Source of the DNA: Nocardia higoensis NBRC 100133
Lineage (GTDB): Bacteria; Actinomycetota; Actinomycetes; Mycobacteriales; Mycobacteriaceae
Direction: 5' to 3'
Length of the DNA: 53,483 bases
Assembly (NCBI RefSeq): GCF_000308595.1
Contig: NZ_BAGA01000123.1
Coordinates: forward strand, 1-53,483
Part shown: positions 26,270 to 34,670 of the stretch, piece by piece
Layout of the letters: the number at the start of each line of letters is the position of its first letter
How positions within the stretch are numbered: position 1 is the stretch's first letter
Translations under genes and position numbers: made by a program
Notes under the pieces: generated by a model
What the model saw: the letters and a program-made list of their open reading frames with translations, nothing else
Database searches by the model: none
Told to the model about the DNA's origin: nothing

Positions 26270-26995
26270 TCACACCCGGCGGCCCACGCTGTAGGCGGCG
26301 GCGCGATGGCGGACGGTGTTCATGTAGCTGGTCGACTGGTTGTAGGTGAGCACCGCCTGCTGCCAGCCGCCCTGCGAGGTGAGGTCTCCGCCGCTGGCGC
26401 ACAGATAGCGGGCCGCGGTCAGCGCGGCGTCGTCGATGCTCTGCGGATCGAGCACCCCGTCGCCGTTGGCGTCCGCGGCCCAGCGCTGCCAGGTCTCCGG
26501 GATGAACTGCAACGGCCCGACCGCCCGGTCGTGGACGGGATCGCCGTCGAGCCTGCCGCCGTCGGTGTCGGTGATCGTCGCGATGCCGGGAGCGCCGTCG
26601 AGGGCGATGCCGATGATCGGCGGGCGCACGACGCCGTCGTCGTGGAGTTCGGCGTCACGGTGGGTGCCGTGCTTGCTCTCGACGCTGGCGATGCCGGCCA
26701 GCGTGGTCCAGGCGATGCCGCACCCCGGCCGGGACACGGCCATGACCGCGGCGGCGTAGCCATAGGCCTCCAGCGCGACGGTGGGAATGCGCAGTGCGCC
26801 GGACTGCTCCTCGGCCCAGTCGCGCAGTTGCAGTGCGGCGCGCCCGGGCGCGTTCACATCGATCCCCGGCAACGGCGTCCCCGGCCCGGGCGGGATGCCC
26901 TCCGGGATCGGCGGTTGTCCCACACCACATCCGGCGACCACCGCGGCCACCACCGCGGCGGCGGCGACGAGCGGAACGCCGGACTTCTTCGACAT
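26270..26995 (-). CDS. lpqU: Lytic transglycosylase-like lipoprotein (LpqU type)
   Basis: A 241-residue lipoprotein with lipobox V-A-G-C (C23) and a Pro-rich linker. The SLT-like domain has catalytic Glu in I-A-S-V-E-S-K-H-G-T-H, then A-V-G-P-L-Q-F-I-P-E-T-W-Q-R-W and A-A-R-Y-L-C-A-S-G-G-D-L, the usual transglycosylase order. It should cleave peptidoglycan at MurNAc-GlcNAc bonds. Position upstream of eno equals Rv1022. ATG at 26995 has GAGAGG 5 bases upstream; a GTG one codon earlier is possible. Confidence 0.9.
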   Translation of the reverse strand: MSKKSGVPLVAAAAVVAAVVAGCGVGQPPIPEGIPPGPGTPLPGIDVNAPGRAALQLRDWAEEQSGALRIPTVALEAYGYAAAVMAVSRPGCGIAWTTLAGIASVESKHGTHRDAELHDDGVVRPPIIGIALDGAPGIATITDTDGGRLDGDPVHDRAVGPLQFIPETWQRWAADANGDGVLDPQSIDDAALTAARYLCASGGDLTSQGGWQQAVLTYNQSTSYMNTVRHRAAAYSVGRRV

Positions 26996-27134
26996 CACCT
27001 CTCAATAATGCCGATTTCGGCGGCGGGCGATGTGCCGGGCGATCACCGACCACCCGATGGCCGGGCAAATGACGCCGCAGAACCCCCGGGGGCTCTAGCC
27101 TTTCATGCGATTTCGCTATTTTTGGGCGACATTC

Positions 27135-27153
27135 TTAGGTAAGGCTTGCTTAA
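27135..27153 (+). promoter_or_regulatory. IdeR/DtxR-type iron box upstream of the oxygenase operon
   Basis: TTAGGTAAGGCTTGCTTAA matches the IdeR consensus TTAGGTTAGSCTAACCTAA at 15 of 19 positions. It overlaps a -35 hexamer, so Fe-loaded IdeR would block polymerase. It also lies in the divergent gap with lpqU. Confidence 0.75.
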
Positions 27154-27174
27154 GCAGAGGTGACCGACTAACTT
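27146..27174 (+). promoter_or_regulatory. Promoter of the iron-box-controlled operon
   Basis: -35 TTGCTT (27146-27151), a 17-bp spacer and -10 TAACTT (27169-27174). The predicted start is near 27181, giving a leader of about 50 nt to the GTG at 27231. The -35 is inside the iron box. Confidence 0.6.
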
Positions 27175-27230
27175 CGCATTCCATTCGCTCCCACCGCGTT
27201 TCGACCCTATGCGAAGAAGGGAACTCCCAG

Positions 27231-28397
27231 GTGAAAAGCGTTCTCCCCGAACGTAATGCGCTTCACCCACCGGAAATCGAACGACGCGAGCTCTCCCCGG
27301 CCGCCGCACACGCCGTGCGCGCGCTGGCCGATGAGATCTCCGACACACTGAAACTCTTACCCGGGGCCGCCGAACACAGCCGGACGCTGACCGACCCGGC
27401 ACTGATCGATCTGGTGGACGAACGCGTCGGCGAACTGCCGGGGGAAGTGCGCGTCGCCGTCCGTCCGCCCGAAGGGCCGGCAGGCGCGGCGATCCTCGGC
27501 AGCCTACCCGTGTCCGACCCGAAACTGGGTGCCACGCCGAACAATTGGCGCGATGCTGCCCGGCTGGCGGGTGAACCGCGACATCGTGAATCGCTGAGCC
27601 TGGACATCGCGGTGCTGCTGCTGGCCCGGTGCGCGGGCGAACCGTTCGGCTGGGCGGGGCAGCAGGCGGGACGGCTGGTGAACAACATCCTGCCCACCCC
27701 CGGCCACGAACTCGAACAGTCCGGAGCCAGCAGCAAGACACTGCTGAGCCCGCACACCGAGGACGCCTTCCACCCGGATCGGGCGAATCTGCTCATGCTG
27801 GCGTGCCTGCGCAATCCCGACGCGGTGGGCACCACCGTATCCTCGGTTCTCCAGATCGATCTGGATGCCGCGGACCTGGCCCTGCTCGCCACTGCGACAC
27901 TGCCGATCCTGCCGGACGTCTCCTACGGCGACGACCACCTCGGCAACCCCGCCCCGCCGCTGCCGACACTGTGGATCGAGGCCGGAAACGACGACACCGC
28001 AACACATCCCACGCTGCGCTACGATCCCGCGTACACACCGCTCGACGACGCCGATCCCGCCTACCGCCGCGCCTACGCCCGCTTGGGCGCGGAGCTGGAA
28101 AGGGTCTGTGTCACTGTCGCGCTGGCGCCGGGCGAGCTGCTGCTGGTGGACAACGATGTCGCCGTCCACGGCCGGGTGCCGTTCACCGCGCGGTACGACG
28201 GCACCGATCGCTGGCTCAAACGGGTCAACGTCCGCGTGCCGGATCGACGGCGGCACCGGGCCGAGGCCGACGAGAATGGGTACGGGCAGCAGATCGTTGC
28301 TCCATTCGGATCAGCCCCGTTCCGGACACGGGCCGGCCGAGCGGTAGCAGAGCGGGAAACGACATCTGATGGACGAGGACGCCGTGAACACTCGTGA
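27231..28397 (+). CDS. Fe(II)/2-oxoglutarate oxygenase, clavaminate synthase/VioC/AsnO-like
   Basis: A 388-residue TauD/clavaminate synthase-like dioxygenase. Iron ligands are H175-T-E177 (in S-P-H-T-E-D-A-F-H) and H313 (V-H-G-R-V-P-F); R327 (D-R-W-L-K-R), 14 residues on, should bind 2-oxoglutarate. The HxE form and the +14 Arg are those of clavaminate synthase, VioC and AsnO, which hydroxylate amino acids, so a free or activated amino acid is the likely substrate (inference). GTG 27231 is chosen because GAAGGGA precedes it and any earlier in-frame start would translate through the iron box. Leu43 is a TTA codon (27357-27359). Its end overlaps the next gene. Confidence 0.85.
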   Translation: MKSVLPERNALHPPEIERRELSPAAAHAVRALADEISDTLKLLPGAAEHSRTLTDPALIDLVDERVGELPGEVRVAVRPPEGPAGAAILGSLPVSDPKLGATPNNWRDAARLAGEPRHRESLSLDIAVLLLARCAGEPFGWAGQQAGRLVNNILPTPGHELEQSGASSKTLLSPHTEDAFHPDRANLLMLACLRNPDAVGTTVSSVLQIDLDAADLALLATATLPILPDVSYGDDHLGNPAPPLPTLWIEAGNDDTATHPTLRYDPAYTPLDDADPAYRRAYARLGAELERVCVTVALAPGELLLVDNDVAVHGRVPFTARYDGTDRWLKRVNVRVPDRRRHRAEADENGYGQQIVAPFGSAPFRTRAGRAVAERETTSDGRGRREHS

Positions 28398-29379
28398 CCG
28401 GAGCACGCCCCTGCGCGTGCTCAGCCGCAGCGATCTGGCCGACGTGCCGATCACTCCCGGCGAAGTGGTCCGCGCCGTCGAGGACGCGTATCTGGCGTTC
28501 GCGGCGGGCGATTCGGACAACCCGCGCAAGCTCAGCGTGGCGAATCCGGACGGCTGGTCGGTCGCCTACGCCATGCTCGGCCGCGACGGCAGGCGGCGGG
28601 TGGTCGCCATGAAGACCAGCTACAAGTTCGATCCGGGCCACGACCGCAGCACCAAGCGCTACTACACGACCATCACCCTCTACGACGACACCAACGGCGC
28701 GCCCATCGCCATGATGGACTGCGCGCGCGTGGGCGCCCTGCGCACGCCCGCGGTGTCGGCGCTGCTGGTGCGCGAGACCGTCCGCCGCGGCGCCGAGAGC
28801 GTGCTGCTGATCGGCACGGGCACCCAGGGGCGCAACGCGCTGCCGCACCTGCTTGCGGCGAATCCGCAGTTGCGCAAGCTGATGGTGTACGGCACCCATC
28901 CCGAAGGGCTGGCGGCGGTGCATCGGCAACTGGCCGAGTACGACCGGCACGCGCTGCTGGAGACGGTCGACGATCCGCGGGCGGCCGCCGCGAGCGCCGA
29001 CGTGGTGCTGGCCACGGCCGGGCCCGGCACCGAAGTCGCGCTGGAGGCCGAGGATCTGGCGCCCGGCTCCACCGCCGTGCTGGTCGGCTACGGCCTCGCC
29101 CCCTCGGCCCTGGGGAAGGCCGACCGCGTGATCGCCACCAGCGCCGAGCAGATGCGCCTGACCGGCACCGACATGGCCGGTCCGGACGGCAGGCTGCGCG
29201 AGGTCGACGCCGAACTACCGCGCATCCTGGACAGGCGCGCGGTCGGCCGCCGCGGCGACGAGGAGAAGATCTTCGTCTACAACAGCGGCCTGGTGCTCAC
29301 CGACATCGCCGTCGCGCACGCCCTCGCCGAACTCGCCATCTCCCAGGGGCGCGGCACGGAGGTCGCCCTGTGGGACTAG
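28369..29379 (+). CDS. SbnB-like dehydrogenase (ornithine cyclodeaminase/mu-crystallin family)
   Basis: A 336-residue NAD(P)-dependent enzyme. N-terminal substrate part with M-K-T-S-Y-K-F-D-P-G-H-D and R-V-G-A-L-R-T-P-A; Rossmann loop L-L-I-G-T-G-T-Q-G-R-N-A-L near 145. The best known partner of an SbnA-like enzyme is SbnB, which oxidises N-(1-amino-1-carboxy-2-ethyl)-glutamate to L-2,3-diaminopropionate and 2-oxoglutarate. That assignment rests on the SbnA-like gene 1.6 kb downstream. Start may be GTG 28384, which has AGGA 5 bases upstream. It overlaps both neighbours. Confidence 0.85.
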   Translation: MDEDAVNTRDRSTPLRVLSRSDLADVPITPGEVVRAVEDAYLAFAAGDSDNPRKLSVANPDGWSVAYAMLGRDGRRRVVAMKTSYKFDPGHDRSTKRYYTTITLYDDTNGAPIAMMDCARVGALRTPAVSALLVRETVRRGAESVLLIGTGTQGRNALPHLLAANPQLRKLMVYGTHPEGLAAVHRQLAEYDRHALLETVDDPRAAAASADVVLATAGPGTEVALEAEDLAPGSTAVLVGYGLAPSALGKADRVIATSAEQMRLTGTDMAGPDGRLREVDAELPRILDRRAVGRRGDEEKIFVYNSGLVLTDIAVAHALAELAISQGRGTEVALWD

Positions 29380-30926
29380 AGACCGCCGTCGATCTCGCCG
29401 CCTCCGGGGACATGGTCCTCTTCGAGGTCGACCCGGCCCACCGCGTGGCCCCACCCACGGACACGCCGGAAGTCGTTCCGCCTCCCGACCCGGAACCGGA
29501 ACCGCTGCCCGATATGACCGAGCCGCTGCCGATTCCGGGGTGGCCGCCCACCGCCGGCGGGGCGACGATCACGGCGGCCCCGATGCCCGCCCGGCTGGAC
29601 CCGTGGGAGGAGCGCATCCTCGCGGATCCGAATCTGCTGGGCGACATCGCTTTCGCGGTCGGCACCCCGTTCCACCTGATGTATCCCGCACGGGTGCGGC
29701 GCAATATCGCCGAGTTCCAGCAGGCATTCGCCGCGGCCGGGGTGGACGGCGTCGTCTACTACGGAAAGAAGGCCAACAAGGCGGCGTGCGTGGCGCGGGC
29801 GTGCGCCGAGCAAGGCGCCGGTGTCGACGTGTCCAGCGTCGGCGAGCTGACGGCGGCGCTGGCGCAGGGGGTGCGCGGTGACGAGCTGATGGTCACCGGG
29901 CCCGCGAAGTCGGCGGAGCTGATCTGGCTGGCGTCCCGGCACGGCGCGCTGATCGCGATCGACGCGCTCGACGAGCTGGACCGGCTGATCGGCGCCGGGA
30001 TCGCGGCGCGGGTGTTGTTGCGCGCGTTGCCGGAAGGGACGGACAGCCGCTTCGGCATGACCGGCGCCGAACTCGACGAGGCGGTCGAAGTCCTCGCCGG
30101 ACAGACGGAAGTCCGCCTGACCGGGTTCAGTTTCCACCTGTCCGGCTACGACGCGGCGGCGCGGGCCGTGTTCGCCGCCGAACTGGTCGGGCGGAGCCTG
30201 CGCGCGCGCGAACGCGGCCACGAGATCACCGTGCTCTCCATCGGCGGCGGTTTCGGCGTGGACTACCTCTCCGCCGACGCGTGGGCGGAGTTCACCGCGA
30301 ATGCCGAGGACACGTGGTTTCACGCGGGCAAGTCCTTCGGTACGTATTACCCGTATCACTTCCCGGTTCCCGGTGCGGCCATGCTCGGCGCGATCCTGGC
30401 CCACGACTGTCCGCCCCCCGCCGGTACGGCTCGCGCGAGCCTGGCGGAAATCCTGCGCGACAACGGTATCCGGCCGGCCGTCGAGCCGGGCCGGGCACTG
30501 CTCGCACACGCGGGGAGCACCGTTTTCGGAGTGCGCGGCGCCAAGACCCGCCACGCGCACGGCAGTCCCTACCGGCTGCTGACCGTGGACGGCACCAGCC
30601 TGAGCCTGTCCGAGCAGTGGTTCGCCAGCGAGTACCTCCCCGACCCGCTGCTGTGGCCACCACGCCCGGACGCGGCCCGCTCCCCCGCCGAGCCGACGCC
30701 GACCAGCGTCGGGGCGGCGAGCTGTCTGGAATCGGACATGCTCAGCTGGCGGCGCATCCCGCTGCCGCGCCCCGCCGAGTCCGGCGACCTGCTGGTCTAC
30801 CCGAACACGGCCGGCTACCAGATGGACTCCAACGAGTCCGCTTTCCACGAACTACCCCTCCCGCCGAAGGTCGTGCTGCACGAAGCCGACGGCGACCGGT
30901 TGCGCTGGGCTCTCGACGCCCGCTGA
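29370..30926 (+). CDS. Fold-type III PLP decarboxylase with unusual Pro-rich N-terminus
   Basis: A 518-residue alanine racemase/ODC-fold decarboxylase. PLP lysine K134 is in Y-Y-G-K-K-A-N-K-A; S-I-G-G-G-F-G-V-D and E-P-G-R-A-L follow; the active-site cysteine C452 is in C-L-E-S-D-M. The closest role model is SbnH or diaminopimelate/ornithine decarboxylases; substrate unknown. The first ~75 residues are an extra segment rich in Pro, Glu and Asp, and the true start could be internal, for example ATG 29412. The GTG start overlaps the SbnB-like stop by 10 bases. Confidence 0.83.
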   Translation: MGLETAVDLAASGDMVLFEVDPAHRVAPPTDTPEVVPPPDPEPEPLPDMTEPLPIPGWPPTAGGATITAAPMPARLDPWEERILADPNLLGDIAFAVGTPFHLMYPARVRRNIAEFQQAFAAAGVDGVVYYGKKANKAACVARACAEQGAGVDVSSVGELTAALAQGVRGDELMVTGPAKSAELIWLASRHGALIAIDALDELDRLIGAGIAARVLLRALPEGTDSRFGMTGAELDEAVEVLAGQTEVRLTGFSFHLSGYDAAARAVFAAELVGRSLRARERGHEITVLSIGGGFGVDYLSADAWAEFTANAEDTWFHAGKSFGTYYPYHFPVPGAAMLGAILAHDCPPPAGTARASLAEILRDNGIRPAVEPGRALLAHAGSTVFGVRGAKTRHAHGSPYRLLTVDGTSLSLSEQWFASEYLPDPLLWPPRPDAARSPAEPTPTSVGAASCLESDMLSWRRIPLPRPAESGDLLVYPNTAGYQMDSNESAFHELPLPPKVVLHEADGDRLRWALDAR

Positions 30927-31016
30927 GCGCGCCCCACCCACACACCACACCACCATCGGTCACGCCCGCGCGCCGATCAGCCGCGCCGTGACCGGGCCCT
31001 GCCCGAGGAGACAGCC

Positions 31017-32051
31017 ATGCCGCTCGTCACGCGCGTGACCGACCTGATCGGCCGCACGCCCCTGTTCGAACTCGCCGCCACCGATTCCGGCACCCGGTTA
31101 CTGCTCAAGCTCGAGCAGTTCAACCCGACCGGCGCGGCCAAGATCCGGATGGCCCGCGAAATGGTCCTCGACGCGGAGCGTCGCGGGTTGCTGGAAGTTG
31201 GCGGACATATCATCGAGTCCACATCCGGCAATACCGGACTCGGCCTCGCGGTGGTAGCCGCCGAACGCGGGTATCGCTTCACCGCGGTAGTCGATCACCA
31301 CGCCTGTAAGGACAAACTGCGCGCGATGCGAGCGATGGGTGCGGAGCTGGTATTCGTCGCCGACGACGGCGACGACAACCTGGCGACCTCGGCCAGGGAG
31401 GATCTGGCCGAGGCGATGGCCGCCGGTCGGGCGGGCGCGTATTTCACCGAGCAGCACAACAACGACGCCAACGCGGTCGGCTACTACCCGGTCGCCGAAG
31501 AATTGCTGGAGGACGTCGAGCGGGTCGACATCCTGCTCTCGGCGGTGGGCACCGGCGGCTCGCTGTTCGGCACCGCCACCCGGCTGCGCGAGCTGGGCTG
31601 CCCGCCACGAGTGATCGGCGTGGAGCCGGTGGGCTCGATCGCCTTCGGCGGACCGGGCGGGCCGTACTGGCAGTCCGGCACCGGCACCCCGCCCGGCGCG
31701 ACCATCGGCACCGCCGTGGACTACACCCTGCTCGACGAGGGGGTGAAGGTATCCGACGTCGACGCCTTCGCCACCGCCCGCGCGGTGGCCGCCGAGCTCG
31801 GGCTGATGATCGGCGGCTCGGCGGGCGGCTCGGTGTTCGTCGGACTGGAGCGGCTCGAGCAGTTCCCGCCCGGCTCGACGGTGGTCACCATCGTCTGCGA
31901 CGGCGGCGAGAAGTACCTCGACACCGTCTTCGACGACAGCTGGATGGGCGCGCGCGAGCTGCTCGATCCCGCCGCCGAGGAACGGGTGCGCGCCATGTTG
32001 CGCCGGTACGCCCCCGCCGCCCGGCGGCCGGATCTGGCGGAGGCACGATGA
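31017..32051 (+). CDS. SbnA-like PLP synthase (cysteine synthase family)
   Basis: A 344-residue fold-type II PLP enzyme. The Schiff-base lysine is K42 in N-P-T-G-A-A-K-I-R-M; the phosphate loop is E-S-T-S-G-N-T-G (67-74); G-T-G-G-S-L-F-G follows and G-G-S-A-G-G-S lies near the C-terminus. SbnA joins O-phosphoserine and glutamate, and the E-S-T-S-G-N motif and linkage to an SbnB-like gene favour that over cysteine synthesis. Ile replaces the Asp of the usual K-D-R, a difference from CysK and SbnA. Leu28 is a TTA codon. GAGGAGA precedes ATG; 90 bp separate it from the decarboxylase gene. Confidence 0.83.
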   Translation: MPLVTRVTDLIGRTPLFELAATDSGTRLLLKLEQFNPTGAAKIRMAREMVLDAERRGLLEVGGHIIESTSGNTGLGLAVVAAERGYRFTAVVDHHACKDKLRAMRAMGAELVFVADDGDDNLATSAREDLAEAMAAGRAGAYFTEQHNNDANAVGYYPVAEELLEDVERVDILLSAVGTGGSLFGTATRLRELGCPPRVIGVEPVGSIAFGGPGGPYWQSGTGTPPGATIGTAVDYTLLDEGVKVSDVDAFATARAVAAELGLMIGGSAGGSVFVGLERLEQFPPGSTVVTIVCDGGEKYLDTVFDDSWMGARELLDPAAEERVRAMLRRYAPAARRPDLAEAR

Positions 32052-32092
32052 TCGAGTGCGGAGAATCACGTTCTCGCAAGGGCCGCCATAAC

Positions 32093-32111
32093 TTAGGGTT
32101 GGTTTACCTAA
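32093..32111 (+). promoter_or_regulatory. Second IdeR/DtxR-type iron box, upstream of the MATE gene
   Basis: TTAGGGTTGGTTTACCTAA matches TTAGGTTAGSCTAACCTAA at 15 of 19, with perfect TTAGG and CCTAA ends. It lies 56 bp before the MATE start, so the exporter is probably iron-regulated on its own as well as by read-through. A clear -35/-10 pair was not identified. Confidence 0.72.
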
Positions 32112-32166
32112 TCGACCTCGGCTTCGGTGGGGCGCCGGAGCCGACCGTTCACAACGAGGTGGACAG

Positions 32167-33564
32167 ATGAATCTCGGCACGTTCACCCCGGACGGGCGCC
32201 GGCTCGCCGCGCTGGCGACGCCGATCGCGCTCACCCAGCTGGCCCAGGTCGCCGTCTCCACCACGAATATCGCGCTGATGGGCACGCTGGGCGTTCGCGA
32301 GGTCGCGGCGGGCGGCCTGGCACTGGTGCTGTTCAACCAGATCCGCACCATGTGCGTCGGCCTGATCACCGGCACCGGCAACCAGGTCGCCGCGGCGGTC
32401 GGCGGGGCGAGCAAGCGGGGCGAATCCGCGCACGACGAGGTCCGTGAGATCGTGCGCGCCAGCTTCCTCGTCGCCACCGCGGCCGGCCTGCTCGGCGGCG
32501 CGCTGCTGATCGGGCTCGGCTGGTCGTTGCAGTGGCTGGGCCAGGATGCCGGGGTGCTCGCCGACGCGCGTCCGCTCATGGTCGCGCTCGCCCCCGGGCT
32601 GCTGCCCTGCCTGTGGTTCCAGGTGTTGCGTCAGTACACCGTCGGCAGGCAACGGCCGCAGGCACTGCTGACGGTGACGCTCGGCTCGATCGCCCTGAAC
32701 CTGGCGCTGGCCCTGGTCTTCATGCACGGCTGGGCGGGTCTGCCCGCCCTCGGCCTGACCGGCATCGGCGTGGCGACCTCGCTGGTCTTCCTGATCACCT
32801 GCGGTGTCTTCTGGGCGATGGTGCGCCGCGACGACGAACTGGCGCCGATGCTGTCGGTCCGGCCGTGGCCGGTGCGCCGCGCCACGGTCGTCTCCGAGCT
32901 GCGACTCGGCACGCCGATCGCGCTCACCTACGGATCCGAAGCGGGCATGTTCTCGGTGCTGGCGCTGGTCATGGGCACCATCGGCCCGGCCGCGCTGGCC
33001 GCCCACAATGTCGTCTACCAGATCATCTACATCGTGTTCCAGGTCGCCATCGGCCTCTCGCACGGCGCGTCGATCCTGGTCAGCCGAGCGGTGGCCCGCG
33101 ACGAACACGAGCGCGCCCGTGCCTTGGCGTGGCTGGCGCTGCGCTGGGCGGGCATGGTCGCGGTGGTGACCGGCGCGGTGTACGTGCTCGCGCCGCAACT
33201 GGTACTGCGGCCGTTTCTGGCCGCCGACGACATCGCCGGCCTGGAGGTCGCGCGCACCCTGCTGCTCATCGGCATCGTGCTGCAGTTCTTCGACGCCGCC
33301 CAGAACATCGGCACCGGTCTGCTGCGCGGGTTGAAGGAGACCGGCGCGGGCTTCCGGCTCTCGGTGATCGGCTACTGGGGCGTCGGCCTGCCGACCGCGC
33401 TGCTGCTCGCGCTGCCCCTCGGCCTCGGCGCGGCGGGTGTCTGGTGGGGTCTGACCGCCGGACTCGCGGCGACCGCCGTGCTCATGCTGCGGCGCTATTT
33501 CGCACTGCTCGACGAACGCGCCCGGCCACGGCCGCGGCGGGTGCCGCAGGCCATGGCCGGGTAG
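32167..33564 (+). CDS. MATE-family efflux transporter
   Basis: A 465-residue membrane protein with about 12 segments in two homologous halves: I-A-L-T-Q-L-A-Q-V near residue 20 and the repeat-like I-A-L-T-Y-G-S-E-A near 250. V-V-Y-Q-I-I-Y-I and G-L-L-R-G-L-K-E-T-G match MATE proteins (NorM/DinF branch). An iron box precedes it, so it is a good candidate to export the product of the four upstream enzymes. It is convergent with terD, 22 bp apart. Confidence 0.88.
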   Translation: MNLGTFTPDGRRLAALATPIALTQLAQVAVSTTNIALMGTLGVREVAAGGLALVLFNQIRTMCVGLITGTGNQVAAAVGGASKRGESAHDEVREIVRASFLVATAAGLLGGALLIGLGWSLQWLGQDAGVLADARPLMVALAPGLLPCLWFQVLRQYTVGRQRPQALLTVTLGSIALNLALALVFMHGWAGLPALGLTGIGVATSLVFLITCGVFWAMVRRDDELAPMLSVRPWPVRRATVVSELRLGTPIALTYGSEAGMFSVLALVMGTIGPAALAAHNVVYQIIYIVFQVAIGLSHGASILVSRAVARDEHERARALAWLALRWAGMVAVVTGAVYVLAPQLVLRPFLAADDIAGLEVARTLLLIGIVLQFFDAAQNIGTGLLRGLKETGAGFRLSVIGYWGVGLPTALLLALPLGLGAAGVWWGLTAGLAATAVLMLRRYFALLDERARPRPRRVPQAMAG

Positions 33565-33586
33565 TTCGTACTCGGGTCGGGCGAGC

Positions 33587-34162
33587 TCAGACGTTCACGC
33601 CGTAGTCCCGGGCGATGCCGCCGAGACCCGAGGCATAGCCCTGACCGATGGCGCGGAACTTCCACTCGCCGCCGTGCCGGTACAACTCGCCGAAGATCAT
33701 CGCGGTCTCGGTGGACGCGTCCTCGGACAGGTCGTAGCGGGCCAGCTCGGCATTGGTGTTGAGATCGATGACGCGGATGTAGGCGTTGCGGATCTGCCCG
33801 AAGGACTGGCTGCGCGCGTCCGCGTCGTGGATGGAGACCGGGAAGAAGATATTGGTGATCGACGGCGGGGTGGCCGCCAGATCGATGTTGATCGTCTCGT
33901 CGTCGCCTTCGCCCTCACCGGTGAGGTTGTCACCGGTGTGCTCGATGGTGCCCTCCGGGGAGCGCAGATTGTTGTAGAAGACGAAGTGCTGGTCCGACAA
34001 GACCTTCAGGTTGGGACCGCACGCCAGGGCACTGGCGTCGAGGTCGTAGTCGGCACCCGTGGTGGTGCGGACATCCCAGCCGAGGCCGACGGCGACCTTC
34101 GTCAGATTCGGGGCCTGCTTCGACAGCGAGACGTTGCCGCCCTTGGCCAATGTGACGCTCAT
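33587..34162 (-). CDS. terD: TerD-family protein
   Basis: A 191-residue calcium-binding stress protein. It starts with the typical M-S-V-T-L-A-K-G-G-N-V-S-L and contains G-L-G-W-D, Y-D-L-D-A-S-A-L, H-T-G-D-N-L-T-G-E-G-E-G-D-D-E (Ca-binding) and A-Y-I-R-V-I-D. Tellurite resistance is the historic name; in actinobacteria these proteins act in envelope stress and development. A lone copy without terC or other ter genes nearby. Confidence 0.95.
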   Translation of the reverse strand: MSVTLAKGGNVSLSKQAPNLTKVAVGLGWDVRTTTGADYDLDASALACGPNLKVLSDQHFVFYNNLRSPEGTIEHTGDNLTGEGEGDDETINIDLAATPPSITNIFFPVSIHDADARSQSFGQIRNAYIRVIDLNTNAELARYDLSEDASTETAMIFGELYRHGGEWKFRAIGQGYASGLGGIARDYGVNV

Positions 34163-34214
34163 GATCCCCTTTCCGTCCGCGCATCCTCACGCGGGGTTTT
34201 CGTTGTGACAGTTT

Positions 34215-34670
34215 TCAATTGGGGTTCTCGGCCCAGTCGCGCAACGTGGCGACCCGGCCCTTCAGCGCGTTGAGCTCGGACTCGTCGAGCACGGTGCGCT
34301 GAATACCCTGCGCCACCGAGAACGCGGACTGCCGGTGATCGTCGATCACGGTCACATCCAACTGCACGGCGACGTAATCCTGTGCGCCCGGCATCTCCTC
34401 GGCGATCACCTTCGCCTCGCCCCGCGCGCACAACGCCACATCCCCGCCACCGAGGACCAGCAGAGCGACTTCCGGACGCTCCCGCAACCGTGCCAGCGAA
34501 CCCCGGTCGGACTTCAGCGAGATCAGGATGCGGCGGTCACCGGCGCGCACCGGCCAGGACACCGGGATCGCGTGCGGCGCAGGATCCGTCGTGACGAGCA
34601 CGGCGATGGTCTCCTGCGGCCACTCCGGTAGCACGTCCAACTCCGGATGATCGGATGTCACCTTGGTCAC
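34215..34670 (-). CDS. Pyridoxamine 5'-phosphate oxidase-fold protein
   Basis: A 151-residue split-barrel flavin- or F420-binding family protein: V-T-T-D-P-A-P-H-A-I-P-V-S, R-R-I-L-I-S-L-K-S-D-R-G-S-L-A-R-L-R and P-E-V-A-L-L-V-L-G-G-G-D. Cofactor (FMN, F420 or haem) and substrate cannot be told. The GTG start at 34670 could be replaced by GTG 34661. It lies 52 bp upstream of terD on the same strand. Confidence 0.82.
   Translation of the reverse strand: MTKVTSDHPELDVLPEWPQETIAVLVTTDPAPHAIPVSWPVRAGDRRILISLKSDRGSLARLRERPEVALLVLGGGDVALCARGEAKVIAEEMPGAQDYVAVQLDVTVIDDHRQSAFSVAQGIQRTVLDESELNALKGRVATLRDWAENPN

Noticed and set aside
27105..27230. Longer N-terminus for the oxygenase from ATG 27105
   Set aside because: It would translate through the iron box and promoter; GTG 27231 has a proper ribosome binding site.
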